From CAZAFC01 sp964484675 (lineage in GTDB: Bacteria; Patescibacteriota; Saccharimonadia; Saccharimonadales; UBA4665), in NCBI GenBank assembly GCA_964484675.1, contig CAZAFC010000001.1, forward strand, positions 1 to 64,000: a DNA stretch of 64,000 nucleotides. The letters run 5' to 3'. The notes beneath the pieces are model-generated. The model was given only the letters and a program-made list of their open reading frames with translations, was not told the origin of the DNA and ran no database searches. Shown here piece by piece: positions 25,349 through 33,609 of this stretch. A program made the position numbers and the translations under genes. Within the stretch, counting starts at the first letter, position 1, and each line of letters starts with the position of its first letter.

Positions 25349-25445
25349 CGGCTATTTTTAGTTACTCTTTAAGGGCGAACAAGCAACTAGGATATCCTTG
25401 AGACGTGAGGGTGATTATCTACTTTGAAATTTTAGCCGTGCGCTG

Positions 25446-27083
25446 CTATGACGTCGGCGCATGATCGTACAGGTGATCCATTGAATACGTTGAACGCACG
25501 AGCGGCTTGATGTCGCCCAGGCCAACATTTATTTTGACGCCAGGATTCAGCGTCTCGTATGGATCAAAAATCTGCTTCGTTTTTTGGAATAGCGCATACA
25601 TCGGCGCACCATACATTTTTTCGAGATAGGGCGCACGCAGCCGCCCGTCGTTGTGCTCACCGCTGGTGCTGCCGCCGAGTCCAATTACCAAATCATAATA
25701 CTCGTCGATCAGTCGAAACGCCTTCTGCCGGTCGCCCACTTGCGACAGATCAAGAAACGGCTGCATGTGCAGATTAGCATCGCCGGCATGTCCCCACACC
25801 GCCGCGTGCAGCTTGTGCCGCGCGAACAGCTCATATACGCCACTCAAATATTGGCTGAATTTCTCGATCGGCACCACGCCGTCCTCGATGATGGGCAGAG
25901 CCTTGAGATTACCCTCGGTGTGCGACACCACCACAGCCGAGGCATGCCGAATCCGCCACAGCTGCTCTTGCTTTTCGGCGTCTTCTTCAATCTCAAAATG
26001 CACAGCGTGCTGCTCGAGAATCTTGCTGGCTTTTTTGAGTAGTTTTTTCTGGGTGCGTTCGTTGGCATCATCAAATTCGATGAGCATCACCACGCGCGGA
26101 AACGGCTTGGACACCGCGTCTTTGAGCAAGTTCGGATTCACGCGTTCCACGAGGTCGAGCAGCTGATCGTCAACCATCTCGACGGCGCTCGGCGACTCCG
26201 GCAACGCCCGCAAAGCCTGCACGGCCAGCTGCGCCTTTTGGATGTCATCGAACTGTGCCATCATGAGCGCCGGGGTCGGATTGAACGGCTCGGTCGCCAA
26301 AATAACTTCGGTGACAATGCCGAGCGTGCCCTGCGAGCCGACAAATAATGGTGTCAGGTCGAACGAACCATCGGGCATTTTGACGTCGCGCAGATCGTAG
26401 CCGGCGGAGTTTTTAGTGACATTTTGCTGCATGGAATCGAGCGTTTTCGCGTGCTCCTCGAGCAGCACGTCCACAGCGCGGTAGATTTCGCCCTCAAAGG
26501 TCGCGAGGCCAAGCTTTTTGTTCAGCTCGCGCTTGTTGAGCCGCCCGGTCTCGATCACTTCGCCGTTGGCAAGCACGACACGCAGGCCACGCACATAGTC
26601 GCGCATGCAACCGTATTTGACACTCTTTTCGCCCGCGGCGTTGTTGGCCACGGCGCCACCGATGGTCGAATATTCTATCGAGGATGGAAACGGCGGAATA
26701 AACCGCCCGTGAGTGTGCAGCGCTTGCTGCACTTTGCCAAAATTCGCTCCCGGCTCCACGCGCACCAGCCCACTTTTGTCGTCGAACTCGAGCATGTGGT
26801 GCATGTGCGCGGGGAACGCCAGCATGATGCCGCTGCCGAGCGCGCCGCCGGCTTGGTCAGTGCCCGCACCGCGCGCCGTCACTGGCACAATGCGCCCGCG
26901 TTCGGCCAGCTGCCAGGTAAAACGCAGCGCCTTGCGCACGTCACTCTCGGTGCGTGGATACACGACAATCGCCGGCGTCAACGCAAAAATACTGCCGTCA
27001 GTCGAGAAATAGCGCCGCGCGTCGGCGCTCGTGATTACCTCACCCGACAAATGTTCCTGTAAATAATGCGCAACTTTGCTCAT
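25446..27083 (-). CDS. FAD-linked D-lactate/glycolate-type dehydrogenase
   Basis: A 545-residue VAO/GlcD-family flavoprotein. The PCMH-type FAD domain spans about 30-215 (VYPRTESDVRKAL, TARGAGTDQAGGAL, VRVEPGANFGKVQ, STIGGAVANNAAGEKSVKYG) and the C-terminal FAD-oxidase domain runs from about 260 (AVWGHAGDANLHMQPF, STSGEHNDGRLRAPYLEKMYG). It should oxidise a 2-hydroxy acid such as D-lactate. There is no iron-sulphur domain. CAGGAT precedes the ATG at 27083; an upstream ATG at 27122 has no site. Confidence 0.88.
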   Translation of the reverse strand: MSKVAHYLQEHLSGEVITSADARRYFSTDGSIFALTPAIVVYPRTESDVRKALRFTWQLAERGRIVPVTARGAGTDQAGGALGSGIMLAFPAHMHHMLEFDDKSGLVRVEPGANFGKVQQALHTHGRFIPPFPSSIEYSTIGGAVANNAAGEKSVKYGCMRDYVRGLRVVLANGEVIETGRLNKRELNKKLGLATFEGEIYRAVDVLLEEHAKTLDSMQQNVTKNSAGYDLRDVKMPDGSFDLTPLFVGSQGTLGIVTEVILATEPFNPTPALMMAQFDDIQKAQLAVQALRALPESPSAVEMVDDQLLDLVERVNPNLLKDAVSKPFPRVVMLIEFDDANERTQKKLLKKASKILEQHAVHFEIEEDAEKQEQLWRIRHASAVVVSHTEGNLKALPIIEDGVVPIEKFSQYLSGVYELFARHKLHAAVWGHAGDANLHMQPFLDLSQVGDRQKAFRLIDEYYDLVIGLGGSTSGEHNDGRLRAPYLEKMYGAPMYALFQKTKQIFDPYETLNPGVKINVGLGDIKPLVRSTYSMDHLYDHAPTS

Positions 27084-27392
27084 ATCCTGCCTGTGGTTTA
27101 TCGTCAATGCTAGCAGTAGCATAGCACATTTTGCACGTTGCTTATGGCTATTTTTGCAAGTTTTTTATTGAAACAGAGCGCCTTGGAGTAGGTGCTCGAG
27201 AAGTTTTCGGTGAGATCTTCTCGAGCACCAAACGCACACTTACAGTAAGTCGCCTCGTCACAATTTCGTCGCCAAGTCCGTGAGGCATATTATCTTGGGG
27301 GACGCGCCAAGCGCTTGTTTTTCGCGCGACTCTCGAGTACAATGCCAGTATCGCTTCGGATGAGTGAGCTCTAGCTCCACGTCCAAGCATCT
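27084..27392. other. Intergenic region with hairpin and tRNA promoter
   Basis: 309 bases. GGTGCTCGAGAAG (27191-27203) pairs perfectly with 27217-27229. TTGTTT, a 17-base spacer and TACAAT (27338-27343) form a good promoter for tRNA-Leu(CAG). No gene seen. Confidence 0.65.
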
Positions 27393-27479
27393 GCCGCAGT
27401 GGTGAAATTGGTATACACGCTAGTTTCAGGTACTAGTGAGCGCGAGCTCGTGGAGGTTCAAGTCCTCTCTGCGGCACCA
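27393..27479 (+). tRNA. tRNA-Leu(CAG)
   Basis: A class II tRNA: acceptor GCCGCAG/CTGCGGC, anticodon stem CTAGT/ACTAG around TTCAGGT (anticodon CAG), a long variable arm (GCGCGAGCTCG), T-arm GGAGGTTCAAGTCCTCT and an encoded CCA at 27477-27479. Confidence 0.96.
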
Positions 27480-27491
27480 TAGTAGAAATAC

Positions 27492-27531
27492 AGATACGAA
27501 AGTGTTCCACGAATGGAGCACTTTTTGTTTG
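27492..27531 (+). terminator. Terminator repeat, copy B
   Basis: AGATACGAAAGTGTTCCA, a CGAA loop, then TGGAGCACTTTTTG: an 11-bp stem with one wobble and a T-tail, 12 bases past the tRNA. Nearly the same sequence as copies at 22220-22258 (minus) and 28583-28621. Confidence 0.85.
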
Positions 27532-27558
27532 CATTGAATTTCTAATCTGTTTCATAGT

Positions 27559-27570
27559 TTCAAGTCCTCT
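27559..27570 (+). repeat. 12-bp copy of the tRNA-Leu T-arm
   Basis: TTCAAGTCCTCT repeats 27457-27468 of tRNA-Leu(CAG) in direct orientation, 102 bases downstream, matching the 101-base offset at tRNA-Leu(GAG). Confidence 0.75.
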
Positions 27571-27571
27571 T

Positions 27572-27580
27572 TGATATGAT
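27572..27580 (+). promoter_or_regulatory. Extended -10 promoter, leaderless
   Basis: TGA-TATGAT, six bases before the methyltransferase ATG at 27587, directly after the T-arm remnant. Confidence 0.7.
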
Positions 27581-27586
27581 GTTTTA

Positions 27587-28354
27587 ATGACACCTCCCCA
27601 TGAGTATGATTCGTTTGCTGAAAAGCGTGCCCAGGAGTTCGCTAGCGGTAAGAATCTTGTCCATGCATATATTGAAAAGCCAGCAATGTATGCGCTGCTA
27701 CCTAATCTTGAGGATAAAACGGTCCTATGTATAGGCTGTGGTACCGGTGAAGAATGCGTAGAGTTAAAGAGCCGTGGCGCACAAGTTACTGGTGTCGATA
27801 TCTCCTCAACCTCAATCGATTACGCTAGTCATCATGTACTAGGCGTAGACTTCAAGTGTCTCGACATGGATAGCTCTACGGATATATTGGCGCTAGGGGA
27901 AGGCAGCTTCGACATTATTTATTCCAGTCTAACGTTGCACTACAGTAATGACCTCGATGCCTTATTAAGGAACTTGAGCACATTACTGACCCCTAATGGC
28001 CTGTTACTATTCTCGGTCGGTCATCCGATACGCTGGGCAGCAAAAGTAAAGGAAGAGGACGGTGTTAAGTCTGTAGTCATGGGATACAGCCAAGGGCATG
28101 CCGGTAGGGAAATATTTGGTGATTATTTATCGACTAAGCAATTTACACAAAAACTATCGGATGGCCCTGAAGTTACGTACTGGATGAGGCCCATATCAGC
28201 CTATCTTGAACTACTCAAGGAAAATGGCTACGACTTGCTTAAATTCATCGAGCCGTCTCCGGTCACAGCTGTCCGGCAGATCGACGAAAACTTCTGGAAT
28301 TTGCGTACAAAAATCCCTGTCGATATGATTTTTCTAGCTCAAGGTCAAGATTAG
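27587..28354 (+). CDS. Class I SAM-dependent methyltransferase, leaderless
   Basis: A 255-residue Rossmann methyltransferase: motif I VLCIGCGTGEECVELKSRGAQ, motif II VTGVDISSTSIDYA, an acidic DFKCLDMD, and motif IV FDIIYSSLTLHYSNDLDALL, as in UbiE/SmtA-like small-molecule methyltransferases. The C-terminal part (TYWMRPISAYLELLKENGY) is also typical. Its A+T-rich codons differ from the neighbours, suggesting transfer. It sits between terminator copies B and C, which makes a self-contained cassette. Confidence 0.88.
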   Translation: MTPPHEYDSFAEKRAQEFASGKNLVHAYIEKPAMYALLPNLEDKTVLCIGCGTGEECVELKSRGAQVTGVDISSTSIDYASHHVLGVDFKCLDMDSSTDILALGEGSFDIIYSSLTLHYSNDLDALLRNLSTLLTPNGLLLFSVGHPIRWAAKVKEEDGVKSVVMGYSQGHAGREIFGDYLSTKQFTQKLSDGPEVTYWMRPISAYLELLKENGYDLLKFIEPSPVTAVRQIDENFWNLRTKIPVDMIFLAQGQD

Positions 28355-28582
28355 TTAACTTTTTGCACACTGGATAAAGACTGACTTCGATTTAGTTTCA
28401 GGCTTTCACTACAAATGACATCGACTCTGCTCGATCTCAGGTTCGGCGATATGCATCTCACCGCTATAGTAAACCCAGCCTAGGTCAGTTAGCTTTTCGT
28501 GCATCAAAGTTAAGCTAAGCTCAAGAGTGTTCCACGACAGGTCAATGTGGTGCACCAAGAGTTGATTACAAAGATCTGATCG

Positions 28583-28621
28583 AGATATGAAAGTGCTTCA
28601 TATGTGGAGTGCTTTTTGTTT
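28583..28621 (+). terminator. Terminator repeat, copy C
   Basis: AGATATGAAAGTGCTTCA ... TGGAGTGCTTTTTG folds into an 11-bp stem with three wobble pairs and ends in a T-tail. Compared with copies A and B the stem bases covary, so the structure appears to be kept. Confidence 0.8.
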
Positions 28622-28670
28622 ACAGGCGCATTTTGCTTATTTATTGTATGAGTTCGGGCCCTCACCGGTT

Positions 28671-28679
28671 TGATATACT
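28671..28679 (+). promoter_or_regulatory. Extended -10 promoter, leaderless
   Basis: TGA-TATACT followed by six bases (GAGGTC) and ATG 28686. GAGG resembles a ribosome-binding site but would not be transcribed with a normal start distance. Confidence 0.65.
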
Positions 28680-28685
28680 GAGGTC

Positions 28686-29849
28686 ATGAGCAAGTTTGCT
28701 GATGTTACGGCCAAGTTGTATGTCTTTTCGTTTTTTGATGATTTCATTCTGATTTATCCGCTTTATACGCTGATGTTTGCTGATACGGGCTTGAAGCCGA
28801 CCAAGATCGCCAGCCTTTTGGTCGCCTGGTCTTTGACGGCTTTTCTGCTCGAGATACCGGCGGGCGCGATTGCAGACAAATACCCGCGGCGACAGGTGTT
28901 GCTGGCCGGCATTGCTGCGCGGGCAGCAGGGTATCTTTTTTGGATTTTGATGCCGAACTATGCTGGGTTTCTGATTGGGTTTATTCTGTGGGGGATAAAG
29001 AGCGCTTTGACTTCGGGAACGGTAGAGGCACTGGCCTATGATGAGTTGGTGCGGCTCGAGAAATTGCCGTCGTATGCTCGCCTAACTGGGCGAATGGGCG
29101 CCATCGGGATTTTCGGCACGGTGGCAGCGAGTTTTGGGGCGAGCTTGCTGGCGCACCGTGGCTATGCTCTCGTACTGTGGCTGAGTATTGCCGCTATTTT
29201 GGTGTCTGGGGCGGCGATTTACTCATTGCCAAAAGTAAAGATTGCCAAGGAAACGGCCGAAGCCGGCTATCTGCCATTCCTCAAGGATGGCTTGCGGGCA
29301 GTCACGCGCAGGCCAATCGTACTGTATATCGTATTGTTCATGAGCGTGGTGGCTGGCCTCGGCGCGATTGACGAATATTTCAATCTGTTCTTGCGCGAAA
29401 AAGGTCTGACTAACGCGGCGGTTGCTTTTTGGCTGGGCGTCATCAATTTGTTTGCAGCAGCCGGAAGTTTGCTAGCACATAAGCTGGAGGGCAAAAAGAT
29501 CGCCGCCAATGCAGCGCTGTTCGGCTGGGCGACCTTGCTGCTAGCGACCAGCATATCGCCTAAAATGCTGGCAGCGATGCTTCTAGGGATGTACGCGATG
29601 TTCTTCTCGGCAGTTGGCGTGTTATTTAACGCGCATTTGCAAAAACATATCAGCGACAAGACACGAGCTACAACGACATCGGTGGGCGGTTTTGGCTCTG
29701 AATTGTTTGCCATGCTGAGCTTTGCGATCGTTGGTTTTGGCGCGAACAGATCGGGCTATGCCCTCAGCTTTAAGCTTATTGCCGTGAGCGTGATAGCCAT
29801 TGCCGCGTTTCTGACCGTCTACAGCCGCAGGCACAAACTGGTTATGTAG
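28686..29849 (+). CDS. Major facilitator superfamily transporter
   Basis: A 387-residue protein with about twelve hydrophobic segments. The loop between helices 2 and 3 reads PAGAIADKYPRRQVLLAG, the MFS GxxxDRxGRR-type signature with Asp and Arg kept, and the first helix carries the acidic FFDDFILIYPLY. Probably a drug/H+ antiporter-type exporter; the substrate is unknown. Leaderless start. Confidence 0.85.
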   Translation: MSKFADVTAKLYVFSFFDDFILIYPLYTLMFADTGLKPTKIASLLVAWSLTAFLLEIPAGAIADKYPRRQVLLAGIAARAAGYLFWILMPNYAGFLIGFILWGIKSALTSGTVEALAYDELVRLEKLPSYARLTGRMGAIGIFGTVAASFGASLLAHRGYALVLWLSIAAILVSGAAIYSLPKVKIAKETAEAGYLPFLKDGLRAVTRRPIVLYIVLFMSVVAGLGAIDEYFNLFLREKGLTNAAVAFWLGVINLFAAAGSLLAHKLEGKKIAANAALFGWATLLLATSISPKMLAAMLLGMYAMFFSAVGVLFNAHLQKHISDKTRATTTSVGGFGSELFAMLSFAIVGFGANRSGYALSFKLIAVSVIAIAAFLTVYSRRHKLVM

Positions 29850-29948
29850 CCTTCAGCACCAAACCGGATTTGTGCTCATGTTTCATCCAACCAGAATCAG
29901 GCGAGGCTCTATGATGCCTACCGCGGACGGCTACTATTCTTGGTTTTG

Positions 29949-30989
29949 CTACTGCGTTGGCACCGGAGTGGTGCAGCTGACGGCGCAACTGCCAGCTGGC
30001 TGCGCGCCAGTCATGTCGCTAAAGTGGGCGTTGATTTGGGCCGGGCTGAGCAGATAGTTATAGATGGCGACCTTGCCAATTGCCCCCGGAAACCAGGTAT
30101 CGAACGCCATGGTGCCGATATTCAGGGGCGAGCTGCCGGCTGTAGGCGTGATGCCATACTGACTCATGCAGCCGGTCGGCACGTGATACGATTGATTCCA
30201 TTCGACGCCGTTGACCCAGATGTTGATGCCGCCTATTTGCGGGCCCTTGCAGCCCAGCGGCTGCATCTGGGTTTGGTATTCGCCAACCACATGGAGCCAT
30301 TGGCCGGCCTGCAGAAGGTTCTGATTTGGCTGCCAGTCCGCCGCCGAGCCCAGTCCGGCACCAGGGTTAAAGACATACGCACTCAGCCGATTGTAGCGGT
30401 CCTGCGAATTGGCGCTGGCATACATGCGCGCTTCCCATTCGCAGTTTGGGCTGTAATTCGCGCACTTTCCCATCCAGTCGACATAGCCAGAGCCGTACGG
30501 ATCCGACGCCTTCGACCATTGGAGCACATCTGGCCTGATCCAGGCTTCCCAGCTGAGCTGATGCGTCGTGGAAACCGAGAAAGCATCGCTTGAGGGCACA
30601 GTCAGGTACTCGCTCGAGCCGTTAAAATCGGCCGCCGTGTCGCCGTTGGGCAGCGTGGCCGAGCTCGGGGTGCCGCCTTTGTAGGTACCAGTATGGCCAC
30701 TAGCCAGATCGGCCTCGGCACCAGTAGTTGCGTCGCCCTTCATGGCCCAAAAAGCCACTGGGTGATCGTTGAGAATGGCGAGATCATAGGGCGAGGCAGC
30801 GGCGAGCTTGCCTGCGGCAGAGGTCGTGCCGCTGTGCTTGCTCGCACGGATTATGCGCAGCCATGCAAACACCCCGATTAACGCGAAAACCACTACAAAT
30901 AGCGCAGCCTGCCACACAGCCACTTGATACTCGCGCCGGTGAGTACTTCGCGCTGGGACAGGAATCTTGATCTTTTGCCGCAACTTCAC
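29949..30989 (-). CDS. Membrane-anchored LamG/concanavalin-like surface protein
   Basis: A 346-residue protein: basic cytoplasmic N-terminus, one membrane helix (about 27-47, WQAALFVVVFALIGVFAWL), then a LamG-like domain (about 75-320: AFWAMKGD, GTYKGGTPSSATLPNGDTAADFNGSSEYLTVPSS, WEAWIRPD, WLHVVGEY, GAIGKVAIYNYLLSPAQINAHF). Such domains bind glycans or cell-surface ligands, so adhesion to a host or substrate is a reasonable inference. The GTG at 30989 is six bases after TACACT; the longer TTG-initiated frame (31043) would start upstream of the promoter. Confidence 0.8.
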   Translation of the reverse strand: MKLRQKIKIPVPARSTHRREYQVAVWQAALFVVVFALIGVFAWLRIIRASKHSGTTSAAGKLAAASPYDLAILNDHPVAFWAMKGDATTGAEADLASGHTGTYKGGTPSSATLPNGDTAADFNGSSEYLTVPSSDAFSVSTTHQLSWEAWIRPDVLQWSKASDPYGSGYVDWMGKCANYSPNCEWEARMYASANSQDRYNRLSAYVFNPGAGLGSAADWQPNQNLLQAGQWLHVVGEYQTQMQPLGCKGPQIGGINIWVNGVEWNQSYHVPTGCMSQYGITPTAGSSPLNIGTMAFDTWFPGAIGKVAIYNYLLSPAQINAHFSDMTGAQPAGSCAVSCTTPVPTQ

Positions 30990-31157
30990 CACTTTAGTGT
31001 AGACCTCGCGCGCTGGATTGGAAATCTCGAATTGTGCAGTCAAGGAGTCGCGCGCGAAGCTCGAATTGCTTGGTATTTGCGAGGTTTCCCGGGGATATCT
31101 TTATGTGAGATAACGACTGTACAACTCGGGCCGCATGTGGCACGCTACCAGCACGCC
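30990..31157. promoter_or_regulatory. Divergent promoter region, LamG gene / sigma factor
   Basis: Leftward, TACACT (30996-31001 on the minus strand) directs the leaderless LamG gene. Rightward, no strong -10 is seen close to the sigma ATG at 31158; TACCAG at 31146 has the leaderless spacing but poor consensus. Confidence 0.4.
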
Positions 31158-32630
31158 ATGAGCATACCACCTGAGCTAGAGCCCTGTGCCGGCCTCATCA
31201 ATTCTGAGCATGCGCCGGGCCTGAGCGGGCACGACTCGCCGTCGCAGCCCCTCACGCCTTTTGAGCAGTTTGCCAGCAATACATACTTGCCCGCATTCGA
31301 CCTCGCGGAACAGACCACGCTGGCATCGCGGGCATCGCTCGAACTTGGCGCCACCGCCATGTCGCACACCACCAATACGCAGCCTCGCGATGTTGAGGCG
31401 TATGCCGAGAGCAGCACACGCTCGGACACTTCTCGTGCCCGGTCTAAGCTCGCCGGCTCAGCGCTTGCTGGCGCCCATCTCGAAGAGCCAACTCCGAAAT
31501 ACAGGACGCCAGATGCGGATAGAGCTTTAGATGCATACTTGAGCGAGCCCAATGTCGAGGAACCGCCCTTTGATGACCCTGACAACACAGACATCGACGA
31601 GATGCTGCTCGAGGATATCGATACCAAAAACGGCGAGATGCCATCGGCGCACACCGCGCTCAAAGAGAGCTTGTATCAGCAGTATCTGCGTGATATTAAC
31701 AAGATTCCGCTCCTCAAACCTGGACAAGAATCCGAGCTTGGCCACGCTGTCGAGGCCGGTTTATTTGCCGAAGTGAAGCTCGCCGAGGAGCCAAATCTCG
31801 ACCCACATCTGCGGCGCGAGCTCGAAACGATTGTCCGCCTAGGCAAGCAAGCCACCGAGACATTGGTCAATGCAAATCTACGATTTGTCGTTACGATTGC
31901 CAGGAAATACTCCCCCGGTAGCACATTGCACCTGCTCGACCTCATACAAGAGGGCAACTTAGGACTTATGCATGCCGTCGAAAAGTTCGATTACACCCGG
32001 GGCTATAAATTTTCTACCTATGCAGTATGGTGGATTCGCCGCGCGATTATCTACGGCATCTTCAACCAAGAACGCACGATTCGCCTGCCCATACGCGTCG
32101 AAGAAAAGGCCAAAGAAGTCAATAAGGCGAAATCTGCCCTCATACTCGAAAAAGGCACCGAGCCAACCACCGAAGAACTTTCGGCCAGGACCGGAGTTCC
32201 GCCAGAAAAGATAGACGAGTTCAAGAGAATTACCGGCGACATCCTATCGTTTTCAAAGCCAGTCTCCAGCGATGAGGACAGCGCGAGTCTTGGTGAAATG
32301 CTCGTCGACGACGAACAGCTTGATCCCGCTGAAATCGCCATCGAACAGCTGTCTCACACCGAGTTCGCTTGGCGTGTCTTTGAGTATCTTGACTACGATA
32401 AGACAGCCCGCAGCAGCGTGCCCATAGCCCTGCTGCACCGAGGCATCTTTCTGGACGACCCCAGGATGTATGCCTACGTGAACGAGCATGCCGAGCTGGA
32501 GCCTGGGCACTCATACACGTTCACGGAAATCGGGCATTTCATAAGTCGCTCTCGAAACACAGTCGCTCGGCTCGACGCAAGCGGCATCAAAATCCTGCGA
32601 GCGTTGGCCCGCGATTTTTTTGAATTCTAG
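31158..32630 (+). CDS. Sigma-70 family RNA polymerase sigma factor with unusual region 4
   Basis: A 490-residue factor. After an acidic, low-complexity 160-residue N-terminus come region 1.2 (YLRDINKIPLLKPGQESELG), region 2 (LVNANLRFVVTIARKY, LLDLIQEGNLGLMHAVEKFDYTRGYKFSTYAVWWIRRAI), region 3 (RTIRLPIRVEEKAKEVNKA) and the end of 3.2 (ILSFSKPV). Regions 2 and 3 are strongly RpoD-like. Region 4.2 is aberrant: YTFTEIGHFISRSRNTVARLDASGIKILRAL replaces the canonical EEIGxxxxxTRERIRQIExxAxxKLR. It may be the housekeeping sigma of this lineage or an alternative one; which cannot be decided here. Confidence 0.88.
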   Translation: MSIPPELEPCAGLINSEHAPGLSGHDSPSQPLTPFEQFASNTYLPAFDLAEQTTLASRASLELGATAMSHTTNTQPRDVEAYAESSTRSDTSRARSKLAGSALAGAHLEEPTPKYRTPDADRALDAYLSEPNVEEPPFDDPDNTDIDEMLLEDIDTKNGEMPSAHTALKESLYQQYLRDINKIPLLKPGQESELGHAVEAGLFAEVKLAEEPNLDPHLRRELETIVRLGKQATETLVNANLRFVVTIARKYSPGSTLHLLDLIQEGNLGLMHAVEKFDYTRGYKFSTYAVWWIRRAIIYGIFNQERTIRLPIRVEEKAKEVNKAKSALILEKGTEPTTEELSARTGVPPEKIDEFKRITGDILSFSKPVSSDEDSASLGEMLVDDEQLDPAEIAIEQLSHTEFAWRVFEYLDYDKTARSSVPIALLHRGIFLDDPRMYAYVNEHAELEPGHSYTFTEIGHFISRSRNTVARLDASGIKILRALARDFFEF

Positions 32631-32804
32631 GCCGAGCCGCAGCACGAGCACCCATCAGTCGATGTGCCGCCGAGTAAGCCTTCCCGGGGTACGCCCGCCA
32701 AATCAGCGATTCACTCGGCGACAGGCAAGACTCCAAAAGCGGCACACTTTGCAGCAAGTCGCCTGATGCGCTATCATGCTTATATAGATGATACGGAGGG
32801 ATGT

Positions 32805-33605
32805 ATGACAATGATGATCACGCAGCAAGGCCATGGGCTGGGATGGCTGCCCGACGTGCCCGACCAGCGCGACAAAGTATTCAGCCCCACCGTAGCACTC
32901 GGCAAGCTGGGCGCTGCGCCATTGCCTGCGAGCACTGATTTGCGCCAGCTTTGTCCGGCCGTGTACGATCAAGGCAAGCTCGGCAGCTGCACTGCCAACG
33001 CGCTCGCTGCGGCGTTTGACTTCGACCGGCACAAAGAAGGCCGCCCGTTTATGACGCCAAGCCGCTTGTTCATCTACTGGAATGAGCGCGACATGGAAGG
33101 CACCGTGAGCAGCGACGCCGGCGCGCGGATTCGTGACGGCGTCAAAGTGCTGCGCAAAATTGGCACGCCGCCCGAGACAGATTGGCCCTACGATATCACC
33201 ACCTTTACCGAAAAGCCCAGCGCCCAAAGCTTCACTGACGCCGAGAAAAACGAAGCGCTCGCCTATCTGCGCATCACTCGCCCGCACGCTGCCAAGACAT
33301 ATGACATGCAAGCCTGCCTGGCCGCTGGCTATCCGTTCGTGGCCGGCATCGGCATCTACGAAAGTTTCGAAAATCCCGACGTCGCCAAAACCGGCATTGT
33401 GCCCATGCCGGCGCCAGATGAGCAGCTCTTGGGCGGCCATGCCATCCTGGTGGTCGGCTATGACACGGCCACATCACAGTTCATCGTCCGCAACTCCTGG
33501 GGCCAGGCTTGGGGCGATCAAGGCTACTTCTACCTGCCGTTCGACTATTTGAGCGACGAGCGGCTCGCCTCCGACATGTGGGTTATTCAGACGGTGGAGG
33601 TGTAA
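32805..33605 (+). CDS. Papain-like (C1) cysteine protease
   Basis: A 266-residue protease without a signal peptide. The catalytic Cys is in GKLGSCTANALAAAFDF, His in LLGGHAILVVGYD, and Asn in FIVRNSWGQAWGDQGYFYLP, all in papain order; the oxyanion Gln is in VYDQGKLG. A GGAGGGA site five bases before ATG 32805 decides the start. It lies four bases before the ABC-2 exporter pair on the same strand, so it may be cotranscribed. Peptidase C1 domains associated with exporters often cleave leader peptides, but here it is a separate protein. Confidence 0.88.
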   Translation: MTMMITQQGHGLGWLPDVPDQRDKVFSPTVALGKLGAAPLPASTDLRQLCPAVYDQGKLGSCTANALAAAFDFDRHKEGRPFMTPSRLFIYWNERDMEGTVSSDAGARIRDGVKVLRKIGTPPETDWPYDITTFTEKPSAQSFTDAEKNEALAYLRITRPHAAKTYDMQACLAAGYPFVAGIGIYESFENPDVAKTGIVPMPAPDEQLLGGHAILVVGYDTATSQFIVRNSWGQAWGDQGYFYLPFDYLSDERLASDMWVIQTVEV

Positions 33606-33609
33606 GCTT

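Larger units (their letters stand above)
28355..28685 (+). other. Spacer with terminator copy C and promoter
   Basis: 331 bases after the methyltransferase. No gene found. The terminator repeat (28583-28621) lies near the right side and an extended TGA-TATACT (28671-28679) serves the MFS gene. Confidence 0.5.

Noticed and set aside
31044..31157. Extended N-terminus of the sigma factor from 30924
   Set aside because: The region overlaps the divergent LamG gene and its promoter; ATG 31158 begins the acidic N-terminus.
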